Both the position numbers and the translations under genes were made by a program. From contig QANZ01022137.1 of the NCBI GenBank assembly GCA_003254925.1, positions 105,518 through 169,517 on the forward strand: a stretch of 64,000 nt of DNA, written 5' to 3'. The stretch is from Chamaecrista fasciculata. Its lineage: Eukaryota > Streptophyta > Magnoliopsida > Fabales > Fabaceae. The notes under the pieces are model-generated. The model was given only the letters and a program-made list of their open reading frames with translations, made no database searches and was not told where the DNA came from. Positions 37,441 to 48,731 of this stretch are shown piece by piece. The stretch's first letter is position 1. Every line of letters begins with the position of its first letter.

Positions 37441-39904
37441 TACTATATATGACATCTGAGATCACAGCGTACAAAACGGAATTGAAATGTTTAAAAGTCA
37501 AAAATCTTCATTGCGTTTGAAATGCATGCATTTAATCTCTTGGGCAAAAAATTCACACTTAAACAAGTTAATCCTTTTTTTTCATTTAGGTCCCTACGGA
37601 AAAAAGTTTCCATTTAGTTTAGCTCCCAAGAGTAATTTTTCATACAACTATCCCTAATTCATTCTCAACAACTATTTTTTAAAATAAAATTTTAAAATTA
37701 TTTTATCTAACAGATTTTTAAAATATTTGTTTTCAAAACCATGGTTTTAAAACTATTTTTAAAAATTATTCTAATAAATTGTTTTTGAAAGATTGAATTT
37801 GAATCAAACAGTCATTTTTTTATTGTTTTGATCAAGAATCAAGCAATCGTTGATTTAGACTTTCTTTTTCTTTTTTTTTTGGTCGATATTTAGACTTTCT
37901 CACTTTAACGTTTTTTTCCTTAGTAAAATGGGCCATATTGAACCCAATAATTAAAGTAGGATTGGGCTTAGCACATTGATGAAAAGTGAGGAGACATTTT
38001 TTGTCCTCACTTCGATATTGTCTTGTTGCTATTCCGAAGAAAACCAAAATCAAAATCATGTTTTAAGGAATTATTCAAAAATCCCATTCGCATTCAATTT
38101 TTAAATTCCTAAACATTAACTCAATTTTATATTTAAGTGCACAAAAGTTTCTCAATTATTTAGATAGAATTAAGAAAAGCTTACACTAATTTTCTAGAAC
38201 TCTTTTTATTTTGTCATTACAATGAAAAGAAAAAATAAAATAAAAAAGAAGAAACACCTAGGAGATAAATTTATCTAATATCTAAAGAGTTAGAGGTCGT
38301 TGAATGAGTTAACCGATCCAACTTCGAGAAATGAAGAAAAAAGGACGGGGTACGGAGATCCAACTAATGAGGCACATCCTCCAAAAAAAACTCTCTTTGC
38401 TAGCCAATCCACAACAAATTTAGAAGATTTGATAATAGCAAAAAAAATCACCATAAGAATTGCAACCGAAGAGTACAGAAAATCAACCAAGAATGTAGAA
38501 CAATCCCAATGGTAACTAACACCACAAAGGTTAACATTCTTCATGATATCTAATAACGTTAATAACTTTTTTCATATATACATACTAATAGAAGGAGAAA
38601 AAATTTAACTACTCTAATAAAAAGGAAAAATAAAAGTAAGAATAATGCGTGAGGAGGATCAAAAAGAGTACCTCCTCACGCATGAACCAACAGTTGCAGA
38701 GAAGGCTAAACCAGTTTTCTTGAGCATTACACGAGAGAGAGAAAGAGCAGTTTCCAAGTTTCCAATTTTTAGATACTTAATTTTCTAGAACTCTCTCATG
38801 CTTATTGTTAAAATCTTGATCTAAATCTTAGAATTTGATGAGTTTACTATCTTAGCTAAACAAATTAATTATGCTTGCTTTGCCCAGAATGGTCCCTATT
38901 TAGTTTCTTGTAGTCTTTGTGTTTTCTTTTTCTATGTAAAAAAAATTAATTATGCTTTTTAGTAAATTTAAATTTATTAATTAGATTTTACTTAAATCTC
39001 AATTTTATATATATGAATATATATAATCTTACATCTCATCGATTTCACGATCTTGTTATGAGAATTTACATTCTCTTAAAAAAGCAAAAATTAAATATCA
39101 CTCAAATAACATGATATAATTTATGATAATGATTTGAAATCAAATTGTTTAATTACCTATAAAATATTTTGTTGAAATATGACAAATTTTAAATAATTTT
39201 ATGTTTATAAATAAATTTTTATGCTATTAGTTACCTTACTTATTTTTATATATATATAATGACAAATGAAAAAATAAAATGAATATTTTTTGATCCATTC
39301 AAAATTAATTAAGTGATGGCTGGGCATATAGTCTAGAAAAATATATTATCTATACTTAAGTAACTTTTACGATTTTACAATACAAAATTATAATTCGATT
39401 TTACACCCTCTTTTCAAATTTACTTAAAATTTTGATAGCCATATTGATATAAACCTATGCTCAAAATTACCTTTGACTTCATATTTCAATATAAGATTAT
39501 TTCCTGACAAACAAAATCGTATAAAATTATTTATAATATTTATTATTATGTTAAAAATAATGGTGCAGTTTTACTTCATAAAAAGTAATGTAATTTATTT
39601 TTGATTCCGCAAATTTATTGAGTGACAAGTAATTATTTCGGTTTGTATTATTTGTTTAAAAAGGTTTATTTTTCGGTACTTAAATTTATTTTTAAATTTA
39701 AATTTTAGGTTTTTAAATATTAGAAATTTACTTTTTAGTTTATATTTTAAAATATCAACTATTTAATTCTTTCAAATAATATTTTAAGAATGAAATAATT
39801 CACTCTTGTGAAAAAATCAAGAATCAAATCATGTCTTTAAAATATTTAAGAATAAAATTATAATTTTATCATAAATTTAAATGTAAAAAATTAAATTAAC
39901 ACTG
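37441..39904. other. Intergenic, no supported gene
   Basis: AT-rich sequence with many short T/A runs. A minus-strand frame at 38290-38544 contains VVDWLAKR, faintly like a LINE RNase H end, but nothing around it supports that. Confidence 0.5.
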
Positions 39905-42900
39905 TTAAAATAAGAGATGCTTTGTCCGAGCATGCTTTGTCCGAGCATGAAGAACTGGGTTGGAGGAAAGCATAACAGCACTCATGTTGTCACAAAAAAT
40001 GTTTGGAGGCTCAAGAGAAACAAGAACATGAAGTTCACGCAAGAGGCTTTGAAGCCAAGTGAGTTCAGTGACAGTTAAAGCAAGAGCTCTGTACTCAGCT
40101 TCAGTGGAGGATCTAGATACAATAGGCTGCTTTTTGGACATCCAACATATGAGATTATTGCCAAGGAAAATACAAAACCCAGAAATTGAGCGCATGTCAG
40201 TAGGATCAGCAGCCCAATCTGCATCACACATTGCAAAAATGCGAAAAGATGAAGTTTCAGAAAGCTGTAGACCCAAATGAGGAGTTCCAGCAAGGTAGCG
40301 AAGGATTCTTTTAACAGCTTGCCAGTGTGCATTAGTAGGAGAGTGCATAAACTGACTGACTTTGTTAACAGCAAAAGTCAAATCAGGTCTGGTAATGCAT
40401 ATGTACTGAAGTGCACCAACTGTAGATCTATAAAGTCTAGGTTGGTCAAATAAATCAGTATTGGATGTGATTAAATGAGTGCCAGATGCCATAGGGGTGG
40501 GTTGACACTTGGTAGTGGTCATATTGACACGATGCAGCAAATCTGTAATGTATTTGGACTGAGAGAGTAACAAGGCACCATCATGTAACTTGTTAACATG
40601 AATGCCAAGAAAGAAATTGAGATCACCAAGATCTTTTAATGCAAAAGTTTGGTGAAGTTGGGTGATAAGAGATGAAATTTCAGTGGCATTGCTTCCAATG
40701 AGAATTTCATCATCTACATATACTAGAAGATAAGAAATAGAGTTAGAAGTAAGTCTGATGAACAAAGAATTATCAGACTTAGCTTGGGTAAAACCAAAAT
40801 TTCGAAGAGTGTGAGACAAGGTGTTGAACCAAGCTCTTGGAGCTTGTTTGAGACCATAGATAGACTTGCGTAATTTACAAACAGTGGAGGAATCACCTTG
40901 ACTAAAGCCTTCAGGTTGTAACATGTAGACTTCCTCTGTGAAATGGCAAGAGTGAGCACAGTCCTAATGGTGACTGGTTTGATTACTGGACTAAAAGTCT
41001 CAGAAAAATCAAATCCAGGAGCTTGATGAAACCCCTTGGCCACTAAGCGAGCTTTATATCTTTGCAGTGACCCATCAGCATTTTGTTTGAGCCTGAAAAC
41101 CCATTTGGATCTAATTGGAGTTTTTCCTGGAGGTAATGAAACCAAATCCCATGTATGATTTTTCATTAAGGCATGATGTTCCTCTGTCATAGCAGCACTC
41201 CAATTATCATTTTGTAGAGCAACTTTGACTGAGGTAGGCTCAAGAGAAACAAAAAGAGCTTTTGGTTTTCTAATACCATGTTTACCACGAGTAAGCATGG
41301 TGTGAGTGTTGGTGGGATGAGTTGAATGTGGCAAAGAGGGGGTAGAATCTTTAAGAAGAAAAAGGTATTTTAGAGGAAGATAGATGGGAAGGAATCATAT
41401 ATCTAGTAGATGAATCAGTAGAAGGAGTATGGGAGGGAATAGAAGAAGAAGGGGAAGAGAAAGCTGCAGAACCAGTAGCAACTGAGGATGATCCAACCTG
41501 CATAGGAGAGACAACTGCAGATATATTTCCATTAGTTAATACAGGTAAGTTAGATGAAGCAATATTAGTTGGTGAATGAAGAAGAAGAATAGAAGGTGAA
41601 TAAGATGGAGTAGGTAAAATGGGAGGAGAAAGAGTAGACATGACAGACTTCTCAGCAAATGGAAATTTATTTTCATCAAACAAAACATCCTTTGATATGT
41701 ATACTCTACCAATAGGTGCCAGACATCGATATCCTTTGTGATTGGAACTATATCCAAGAAAGGTACAAGGCAATGAGCGAAATTGGAGTTTAGTTTTATT
41801 ATAAGGCCTGAGATTAGGAAAACAAGCATAGCCAAAGACACGAAGATGATCATTGGTTGGAACTGTGTGATACAAAGCTTCATAAGGACTGATATTATTA
41901 AGGTTTGGTGTAGGTAACCGATTGATAACATGAATGGCAGTTAGAAAAGCTTCATCCCAAAATTTCAAGGGCAAAGAGGCATGAGAAAGCATTACTAAAC
42001 CAAGTTCAACAATGTGTCTATTTTTTTTCTTTCTGCAGTACCATTTTGCTGTGGGGAATAAGGACATGAAATTCTATGCTGAATACCAAAGGTAGTGAGG
42101 TGTTTATCAAGAGCTAAAAATTCCCCACCACCATCAGATTGGAGTGCTTTAATTTTAGTATTGAATTGTAATTCAACTTTGGCTTTGAAATCAAGAAACA
42201 CTTTTAATACTTCAAATTTTTGTCGAAGTAAATAAAGCCATGTAAACTTGGTATATTCATCAATAAAATGCACATAATAATGATATCCATAGAGGATTCA
42301 AGAGAGGCAGGGCCCCATACATCAGTGTGCACAAGCTCTAGAGGATGATGATAAACTGAAACAAAAGAATGATAGGGTAATCGATGACTTTTGGCAGCAC
42401 AACAAGAAGATCAAACATAGGGAACATTTTTATTATATAAAGGTAAATTACAATTAGATAAAACTTTGTTAACTACTGGAACTGATTCATGAGCAAGTCT
42501 GTGATGCCAGAGATTGAAGATGTGATCAAAAGAAGGAGAAGCAGCAAGAGCACTTATAGGGAAAGCAGACAAAGCAGAAGCAGTAGATGATGGTGAAATC
42601 TGGAGATTATCAAACACATAAAGGCTATTCTTAACAGCCCCCTGAATTAAGATTTTTCTTGGACACATGAGATTTAACAAAACAAGTATGAGGATGAAAT
42701 TCAAAATAAACATTATTGTCAGAAGAGAATTTAGAAACACTGAGAAGGTTCTTGGAAGCTTGAGGCACATGAAGAATCTGATTTAAAGAAAAAGAAGGAG
42801 AATAATATTGCTTCATATTAGCATTACCTATATGAGCTATTGGAATACCTGAACCATTTGCAATGTAGAGTTGATCATTACCAGTGTAATCAGTTCTGTC

Positions 42901-44058
42901 GCCAAGATGATGAATGTCAGAAGTAACATGGTTGCTTGCACCAGAATCTGGGTACCAAGCTGAAGAGGAGTATGAAGGATGAGCAGAAGCAATCATAGCA
43001 AAAGGTGGTGGTGTACGAAATAAGGGAGGAGGTGAAGAAAATTGGGGTGAAGAAAATTGAGATGACTGGGAGAAAGGACTAACAAATCCTTGGTTGAAAC
43101 GATGAAAACATTGCCAGGCCATGTGGCCAGACTTGCCACACAGTTAACATTGAGGTCTAGAAGTAGGAGAATATCAACCTCGACCTCTGCCACCTCTGAA
43201 AGCACCAGCAGTGCGACCAAAACGACCATTCATATTAAAGTTGGAGGGCATAGGAGGACGTGGATTGAGTTGAATGGGAGAGGGTGAAGAGGGTTTGGAA
43301 TTTTTGGACTGAGTGGCAACTAAATTAGCAGTAAGAGTAGTGGTGGAGGCAAGATCTTTCTTATATCCTTCTATACGTTCTTCCTGAGCAAGAAGCAAAC
43401 TGGAAATTTCAGTAACAGAGTAAGGTTCAATTCTAGATGTCACTGAGACAACAAAAGCATTGTAATTTTGAGGAAGACCCTCAATAAGAGCATCAATATG
43501 ATCAGCAGATGTAAGAGGAGCACCAACTGAGAAAAGACTATCAACAAGTTTCTTGACTTTTAGTAAATAATCATTCATTTTCATAGAACCCTTTTTGAGA
43601 TTTCGTAACTGAGTTTTAAACTGATTAACTTTAGCTTTTGTTTGTGACGCAAAAAATTCTTCAAGTCGAGACCAGACTTGAGAAGAATAATCACAACCTA
43701 CCATCATTGTGAGCATACTGTCAGACATAGAGGATAAAAGCCATGAGAGCAACAATGAATCATGTTGCTCCCAGAATTTGTATGCATCATTAATTTTTCC
43801 ATGAGACTTATCATCATCAGAAAGAAAACGAGGTGGAATATCAGAAGAAGTAAGAAAGTGCTGAAGATTATGACCACGAATGGTAGCCATGGTTTGTTGC
43901 TTCCATGGCAGGAAGTTATCTTCAGTGAGTTTGACAGAAATAGGGTGAGGCCCATACTTTTGGGTAGAGGAAACAATGAGAGGAGGGGTAGTAATGACAG
44001 CAGATTCAGAAGATGAAGATACAGCAGGAGAAGAAATTGGGGAAGGGGAAGATGCCAT
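39905..44058 (-). pseudogene. Copia gag-pol pseudogene
   Basis: Gag starts at 44058 (MASSPSPISS) and is in frame to 43174, where TGA and then TAA (43146-43144) interrupt the zinc knuckle region; after them CGKSGHMAWQC continues in the same frame. Protease shows DSGASNHV near 42950. A frameshift precedes the pre-integrase part, and the integrase core is readable (LQSDGGGEF, QNGTAERK) with another shift near 42040. RT resumes at 41334 ([12 protein letters not shown]), but the stretch carrying the first catalytic Asp (usual LDVNNAF) is deleted near 40940, shifting the frame. From 40924 the rest of RT is open, with catalytic YVDDEILIG, and RNase H follows (STEAEYRALA). A 15-bp tandem duplication (39917-39946) lies at the broken end. 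Confidence 0.88.
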
Positions 44059-44080
44059 TGTCGTGAGACTAGAGGGCTTT

Positions 44081-44088
44081 TGATACCA
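44081..44088 (-). promoter_or_regulatory. Copia primer-binding site
   Basis: TGGTATCAAAAGCC on the minus strand matches the start of the initiator-Met tRNA primer site (TGGTATCAGAGC) used by most plant copia elements. It lies about 25 bases before the gag ATG. Confidence 0.75.
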
Positions 44089-44549
44089 TAAAGAATTCTA
44101 AAAAATATATTCTGAAAAATGTATATTTGCTCAATGATAGATTACAAGCTTGACTACCACTATATACAAACTATTCGAATATTCTATACTATTGTAAAAG
44201 AGGACAGCACAATATAATAGAAATGGAAAGAGAATGAAAAAGGAATACAAAAATAACCGAATGAATGAGAGAAATACATTTGTACACAATGAACTAATTA
44301 CAATTCAATCATAATCATTAACTAATAAGTTAACGGTTGGAGATAAAGAGTGAAGGGCATCTTTATTTCGTTGACAAAATAAAGAAAAAATAATAAAAGA
44401 GGCATCTTTATTTATTATTTAATGTTTTTGATAAAGAGAAGGCATCTTTATTTTTGTATTATTTGTTGACTGACTATAATAAAGTAATGATGATATCATT
44501 ATGTGTTACGTCATATGCTTTTCGCCCCTTAGCTTGACGTCATCCAACA
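44089..44549 (-). repeat. Probable copia 5' LTR
   Basis: Begins TGTTGGATGACG on the minus strand and runs to the primer site; the expected terminal CA is mutated (ends TTTA). Three copies of GGCATCTTTATTT lie at about 44350, 44401 and 44449. There is no second LTR for comparison, so the length of about 460 bp is provisional. Confidence 0.5.
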
Positions 44550-45490
44550 TTGGTTTATTTTCTGGGAAATGCAATCCTAAATCTTAATCCAAGTTGGTTT
44601 TAAATTAAATAATTTGATTATAAAAAAATTAATATTATAAAGAGGTAGACCTTTTTAAAAATATTAAATTCCTCATCATTAAATATATGTTTTTAAATTT
44701 AATTATAGTTACTAAAAATTTGTGTTTATTTTAAATTATATTTTTTATAGTCAAATTATATATAAAGTATAGGAGAATGAATAAATTAAAATGACTGCAA
44801 GTTGAACTGAAGAAGAATGTTAAAGATAAAATCTCACGTTGAGAAAATAAGAAAAAATTAGAGTTTATAGTATGGGGTTAAATTGCCTTGTGTATTTTAG
44901 TAAAATTTAATAATTTAATAATATACTGAAGTAAATTTTTTAATAAAATATAAAGTAGTGAAAGTTCAGTTAAGTTTTTTTTTTGATTCATGGGACAAGG
45001 CCTAAATTCAGTTAAGTTATAGCATCCTAAATCTCTACTTTTTTTTATTTTTTTAAATATTTTAAATTTTTAAAACAGAGTTAGAAATCCATAAAAAATT
45101 GAGCGACTTATTATAAATTAGTTTTATTATTTTAAAGTATAATAATAAAAATTATAATTTTAAAATAATATTGTACCCAAAACATACAAAATCCACCAAT
45201 TATTATTTATATAATAGATAATTCAAATAAAAGACACTCGAAAGTGATACAACCCACGTATTAATATATAAGGAAATATAAAGAGAAGATAAATATTGGA
45301 ATGCAAGCTAGAAAAGGAAAGTTGAACTTAATAATTATACGGCTTTAATATTCCCGGCGATCTTGTCTTGGAAAATTTGAAGACATGAAGTAAATTTCCA
45401 AGAAATTAAGGGAATCAGTCTTTGAGACTCTGTGTTGGAAGATCTAGTAAAGAAAGAATAAGAATATTGACATGCGTAGAGACTAGAGAG

Positions 45491-45521
<31 letters not shown>

Positions 45522-46011
45522 ATAAGAACGTGACAATTAATTTGCATCACCAAGCTAATCTCCATCGCTAATCAAACTAATATATATTATCTTGTGAAAA
45601 AAGTTGAGTTGAGATTTGGGACACTATGTTCCCACTTCCTTTGACACGTAAATATATCTTTATTGCTTTAAACATTGACAACTATATGTCTCCCTCCGAC
45701 GACTTTACTTTAATATTTTCAGTGCTCATAAATGATTTAGTCTTCGCTTTCAGACACAATCCCTGGTCATTTTTTATTTGCTATATATAATAACATCTCA
45801 TATGAAAGCTGATAGAACAACCACCTAAGCTACTTTGAAGTTTCATTTTCCAACATTACTGATATGCAATGCAATTATATAACCAAGACCTTGATCTGTT
45901 CCTTCAGTCCATTTTCTCCTACGATTGAAAAATATAACATATATAGTATAATTTGCATTTTCATGTTATGATTGAGTATTATTGTCTCAATTAAACGATC
46001 GAATTGAAGAG
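44550..46011. other. Intergenic, upstream of the MYB gene
   Basis: AT-rich with a (TA)n tract at about 45490-45513. It presumably carries the MYB promoter, but no element can be assigned with confidence. Confidence 0.5.
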
Positions 46012-47303
46012 ATGGTGAGATCACCTTTCTACGACAAAAATGGAGTGAGAAAAGGTGCGTGGAGTGCAGAAGAGGATGACAAACTAAGATATTATGTTGA
46101 GAGATATGGTCATAGCAATTGGCGACAACTCCCCAAGCTTGCAGGTATATTATTGAAATTTCTCTCAATTCCAATTAATCAAATTACCATGACTTTTTAG
46201 TCCCTTTCACTTTCAGTTTTATGATATTATTAGAGAGTTAGGTAATTATTGGAGTGTGTATATGTTTCAACAGGTTTAGCAAGGTGTGGAAAAAGTTGCA
46301 GACTTCGGTGGAAAAATTACCTGCAGCCAAATTTAAAACACGGCAACTACACCCGAGAAGAAGATGAACTCATCATTAAATTACGCCATCAACTTGGGAA
46401 TAAGTACATATCTATCTATATATAACTCTCAGTTTGTGCACAATCATAGTTGTATACTGTGTAGCATCTTTTATATTTCCAAATTTTACATTAGTTTTCA
46501 ATCTTATCTTTAAAATTTGTATACTGTCAATTTCATCCCTCACATTCCACATTTTGATCGATTTTGTCCTAACTCCTAATTCTATCTAATGAGTTAACAA
46601 CAAATTATATGTGATTTTCAATCTGAGTTAGAATTTAATTTTAATCTAACAAATTTGCATAACGAATTAGAAACCATGTGGATTTTGCCCTTAATTCATT
46701 AGATAAAGTTAGTGTAAAGGATAAAATTGATTAAAATGTGAAACTTTGAAGACAAAATTGACGGTAAACAAACTCTAGGGACGAAATTGAAAACTAATGT
46801 AAAATTTGAAGACCAAAAAAGTGTTTCTGCCCTATATAGTATATATGTTGTTTGTGAGTGAAGTTTGATTTGGTTTAAATGTTTTTGACAGATGGTCAGT
46901 GATTGCTGAAAAACTACCAGGACGAACTGACAATGATATAAAGAACCATTGGCATAGTCACCTGAAGAAGAACAAGGGATTAAAACGCAGTGACAGAAAT
47001 GAAAGTGGGTTGAAATCAAAATCCATGACAAGTGAGTCAGAGTCAGAGTTAGAATCAGAGTGTCACCATATATTGGAAAGCTCATCGGCATTGCCTATGT
47101 CTGTTGAAACCTCAAACTCAAATGATGCACATTCAGAATTAACTATGAAACATTGTTCCACAGAAGAGGACAGTGTTGTTTCTTGGGAAGCATTTAGCAG
47201 CGATGATTTCTGGAGTAGACCATTTATGGTAGAAGATGAATCTACTACTTATGAGAGTGCAACATTTTTTTCATACCCTTTCCAGGGTATTCTTGATTGG
47301 TAA
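46012..47303 (+). CDS. R2R3-MYB transcription factor
   Basis: Three exons (46012-46144, 46274-46403, 46892-47303), GT-AG introns in the positions usual for plant R2R3-MYBs, 224 residues. R2 has W17, W37 and W57; R3 has Y70 in the place of the first Trp, then W89 and W108. The DNA-recognition stretches [12 protein letters not shown] and [14 protein letters not shown] are intact. The start ([17 protein letters not shown]) and the short acidic C-terminus with DDFWS resemble the MYB13/14/15-type stress-related group, but the match is not close enough for a name. The bHLH-binding signature in R3 ([DE]Lx2[RK]x3Lx6Lx3R) is not met: Q stands where the first spaced Leu should be and K ends the motif. 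Partner-free action is inferred. Intron 2 carries a foldback MITE. The ATG was chosen because it is the first in frame; the track start upstream is TTG. Confidence 0.92.
46463..46835. mobile_element. Foldback MITE inside MYB intron 2
   Basis: Inverted arms: 'AAATTTTACATTAGTTTTCAA' (without its last base, about 46480) against its complement near 46792-46813, and 'TTTTGATCGATTTTGTCC' against 'GGATAAAATTGATTAAAA'. The outer edges are approximate. It makes up most of this 488-bp intron. Confidence 0.7.
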
Positions 47304-48075
47304 TTAATTTTGTACTGTAATATATGTGTGTGTGTGTGTGTGAAGTTGTTAACATTTTGAAACAAGATTAATTCTTGTTTCCCTACCCAAGTTTTGTATA
47401 TCTACATCTTCTCTACTTCTTAGCCATCTGTATGTTATTGTCTATGATATTCTGGAAATCAAAGTCAACTAGACTTTGCTCACTCTGTACAGCAAGTATA
47501 ATAAATGCAGTATAAAAGTTTAGTCCGTTTGCTCTTTTTAGAATAACTAACTTAATGAAATAAACTGAAGCAAGTTGCATATATTAAATATAGATAGTCT
47601 CTGTTTCTTGTCTTTTTTCCAAAGAAAACTGACACTTTTCTTTTTGGCTAAAATACAGAAAATTCCCCTTAAAATTGATTTAATATGTAAAAGATTTTCT
47701 AAACAAGTGACAAAAAATCTCTTGAACATTTTATTTTGTGTGAATAACTCCTTTTGTTAAAATCTTTATACAGAAAAAAATTCTTTGTAATTTTGTGATT
47801 GTTGTTGCACTTTACATTGATCCAAACTAAAAAAATAACTATTATTATAATTAATAGTAGTAAAAAAAAAGCTTAAATAACTCATTTTCTTCTTAATAAA
47901 AATTTTAGCAAAATAGATTATTTATACGAAATTGAAAGTTTTTAAATCTTTTGTCACTTTTCAAATTTCATTAATTCAGAATGTTTTTCTGCACATTCAG
48001 GAAGATTTTTTGCATTCTAACTTCTTTTAGGTGAAATTAAAATATGGTCAATTAATCCCGTTGCAAACTTCATTA
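47304..48075. other. MYB 3' flank, no further gene
   Basis: A (GT)n microsatellite lies at about 47323-47342, just past the stop codon and so probably in the 3' UTR. The rest is AT-rich without a recognisable gene. Confidence 0.6.
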
Positions 48076-48091
48076 ACAATTGTTAATGATT

Positions 48092-48714
48092 GCTAACATA
48101 GGTTGGTCCAGTTGGTAAGGAGTCAACTCATAACTCATAAGGTCGTGAGTTCGAATCCCGCTACTGATGTGAGGGTGATATTAGTACAAGCTCTTAGGAG
48201 AACACACCCCAAAAGCTAATTGTTGAGGTTGGAGAGTACAAAGCCTTATATGGTGCTTTAACTTTAGCTAACCACCAGATGTGAGACTCGTATCATTACA
48301 TACCCCTTCGAAAGTCGGTGCCCACACTATCGACATTGGTCCATTGATAGTCCTTTTCACTTTTGGCGGCTCCGTACAACTTCTAGTATTTGGCACGACG
48401 CATCGTACGTACCTTAATCTAGCCTATAGGTCGCCCCCTCCGTGTCGGCCGCCTCTCAATGAAAGCACCAATTGATACGAGTATAAACCCTTAGGAGAAC
48501 CACACCCCAAAAGCTAGTTGTTGAGGTTGGAGAGCCTAAGGCCTTATATGGTGTTTTACCTTAAACTAACCACCTAATGTGAGACTCGTATCAGAGGGCC
48601 TTGTTAATAGGCGATTTATAAGTACCTCTGTAAATGCTTATAGAGCCTGGAAGCATATTCAAGCCTTGATGAGCCCCGGAACCCAATCCACTTAAACTTT
48701 TGGTTGCCAAAAAA
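48092..48714 (+). mobile_element. SINE (about 200 bp) split by a TRIM insertion
   Basis: Pol III box A TGGTCCAGTTGG (48104-48115) and box B GTTCGAATCCC (48149-48159) are spaced as in tRNA-derived SINEs, and the 3' end is a short A run. Flanking repeats ACAATTGTTAATGATT (48076-48091) and ACAATTGGTTAATGATT (48715-48731) are the target duplication, differing by one base. The body is 48092-48175 plus 48599-48714. Confidence 0.85.
48176..48593 (-). mobile_element. TRIM (miniature LTR retrotransposon), 418 bp
   Basis: Two LTRs of about 120 bp (48473-48593 as 5' LTR, 48176-48295 as 3' LTR, reading minus) begin TGATACGAG and end ATATCA/GTATCA. The 177-bp inside has a primer site (TGGTGCTTTCATTGAG, 48470-48455) and a purine-rich GAAGGGG before the 3' LTR. 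GAGGG flanks both ends (48171-48175 and 48594-48598). No protein is encoded; mobilisation would depend on other elements. Confidence 0.9.
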
Positions 48715-48731
48715 ACAATTGGTTAATGATT

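Larger units (their letters stand above)
39905..44549 (-). mobile_element. Ty1/copia retrotransposon, decayed, 3' end lost
   Basis: Order on the minus strand is a probable 5' LTR (44549 to about 44089), primer site TGGTATCA (44088-44081), gag, protease, integrase, RT and RNase H. Integrase before RT is the copia order. The coding part is broken by stops and frameshifts, and element sequence stops inside RNase H at about 39905, so the 3' LTR is missing. Confidence 0.88.

Noticed and set aside
38290..38544. VVDWLAKR in a minus-strand frame, like a LINE RNase H end
   Set aside because: Only a few residues match and no neighbouring LINE motif supports it.
48101..48160. Functional tRNA gene
   Set aside because: Box A and B are present but no cloverleaf follows and the sequence ends in an A tail with target duplications, so it is a SINE.
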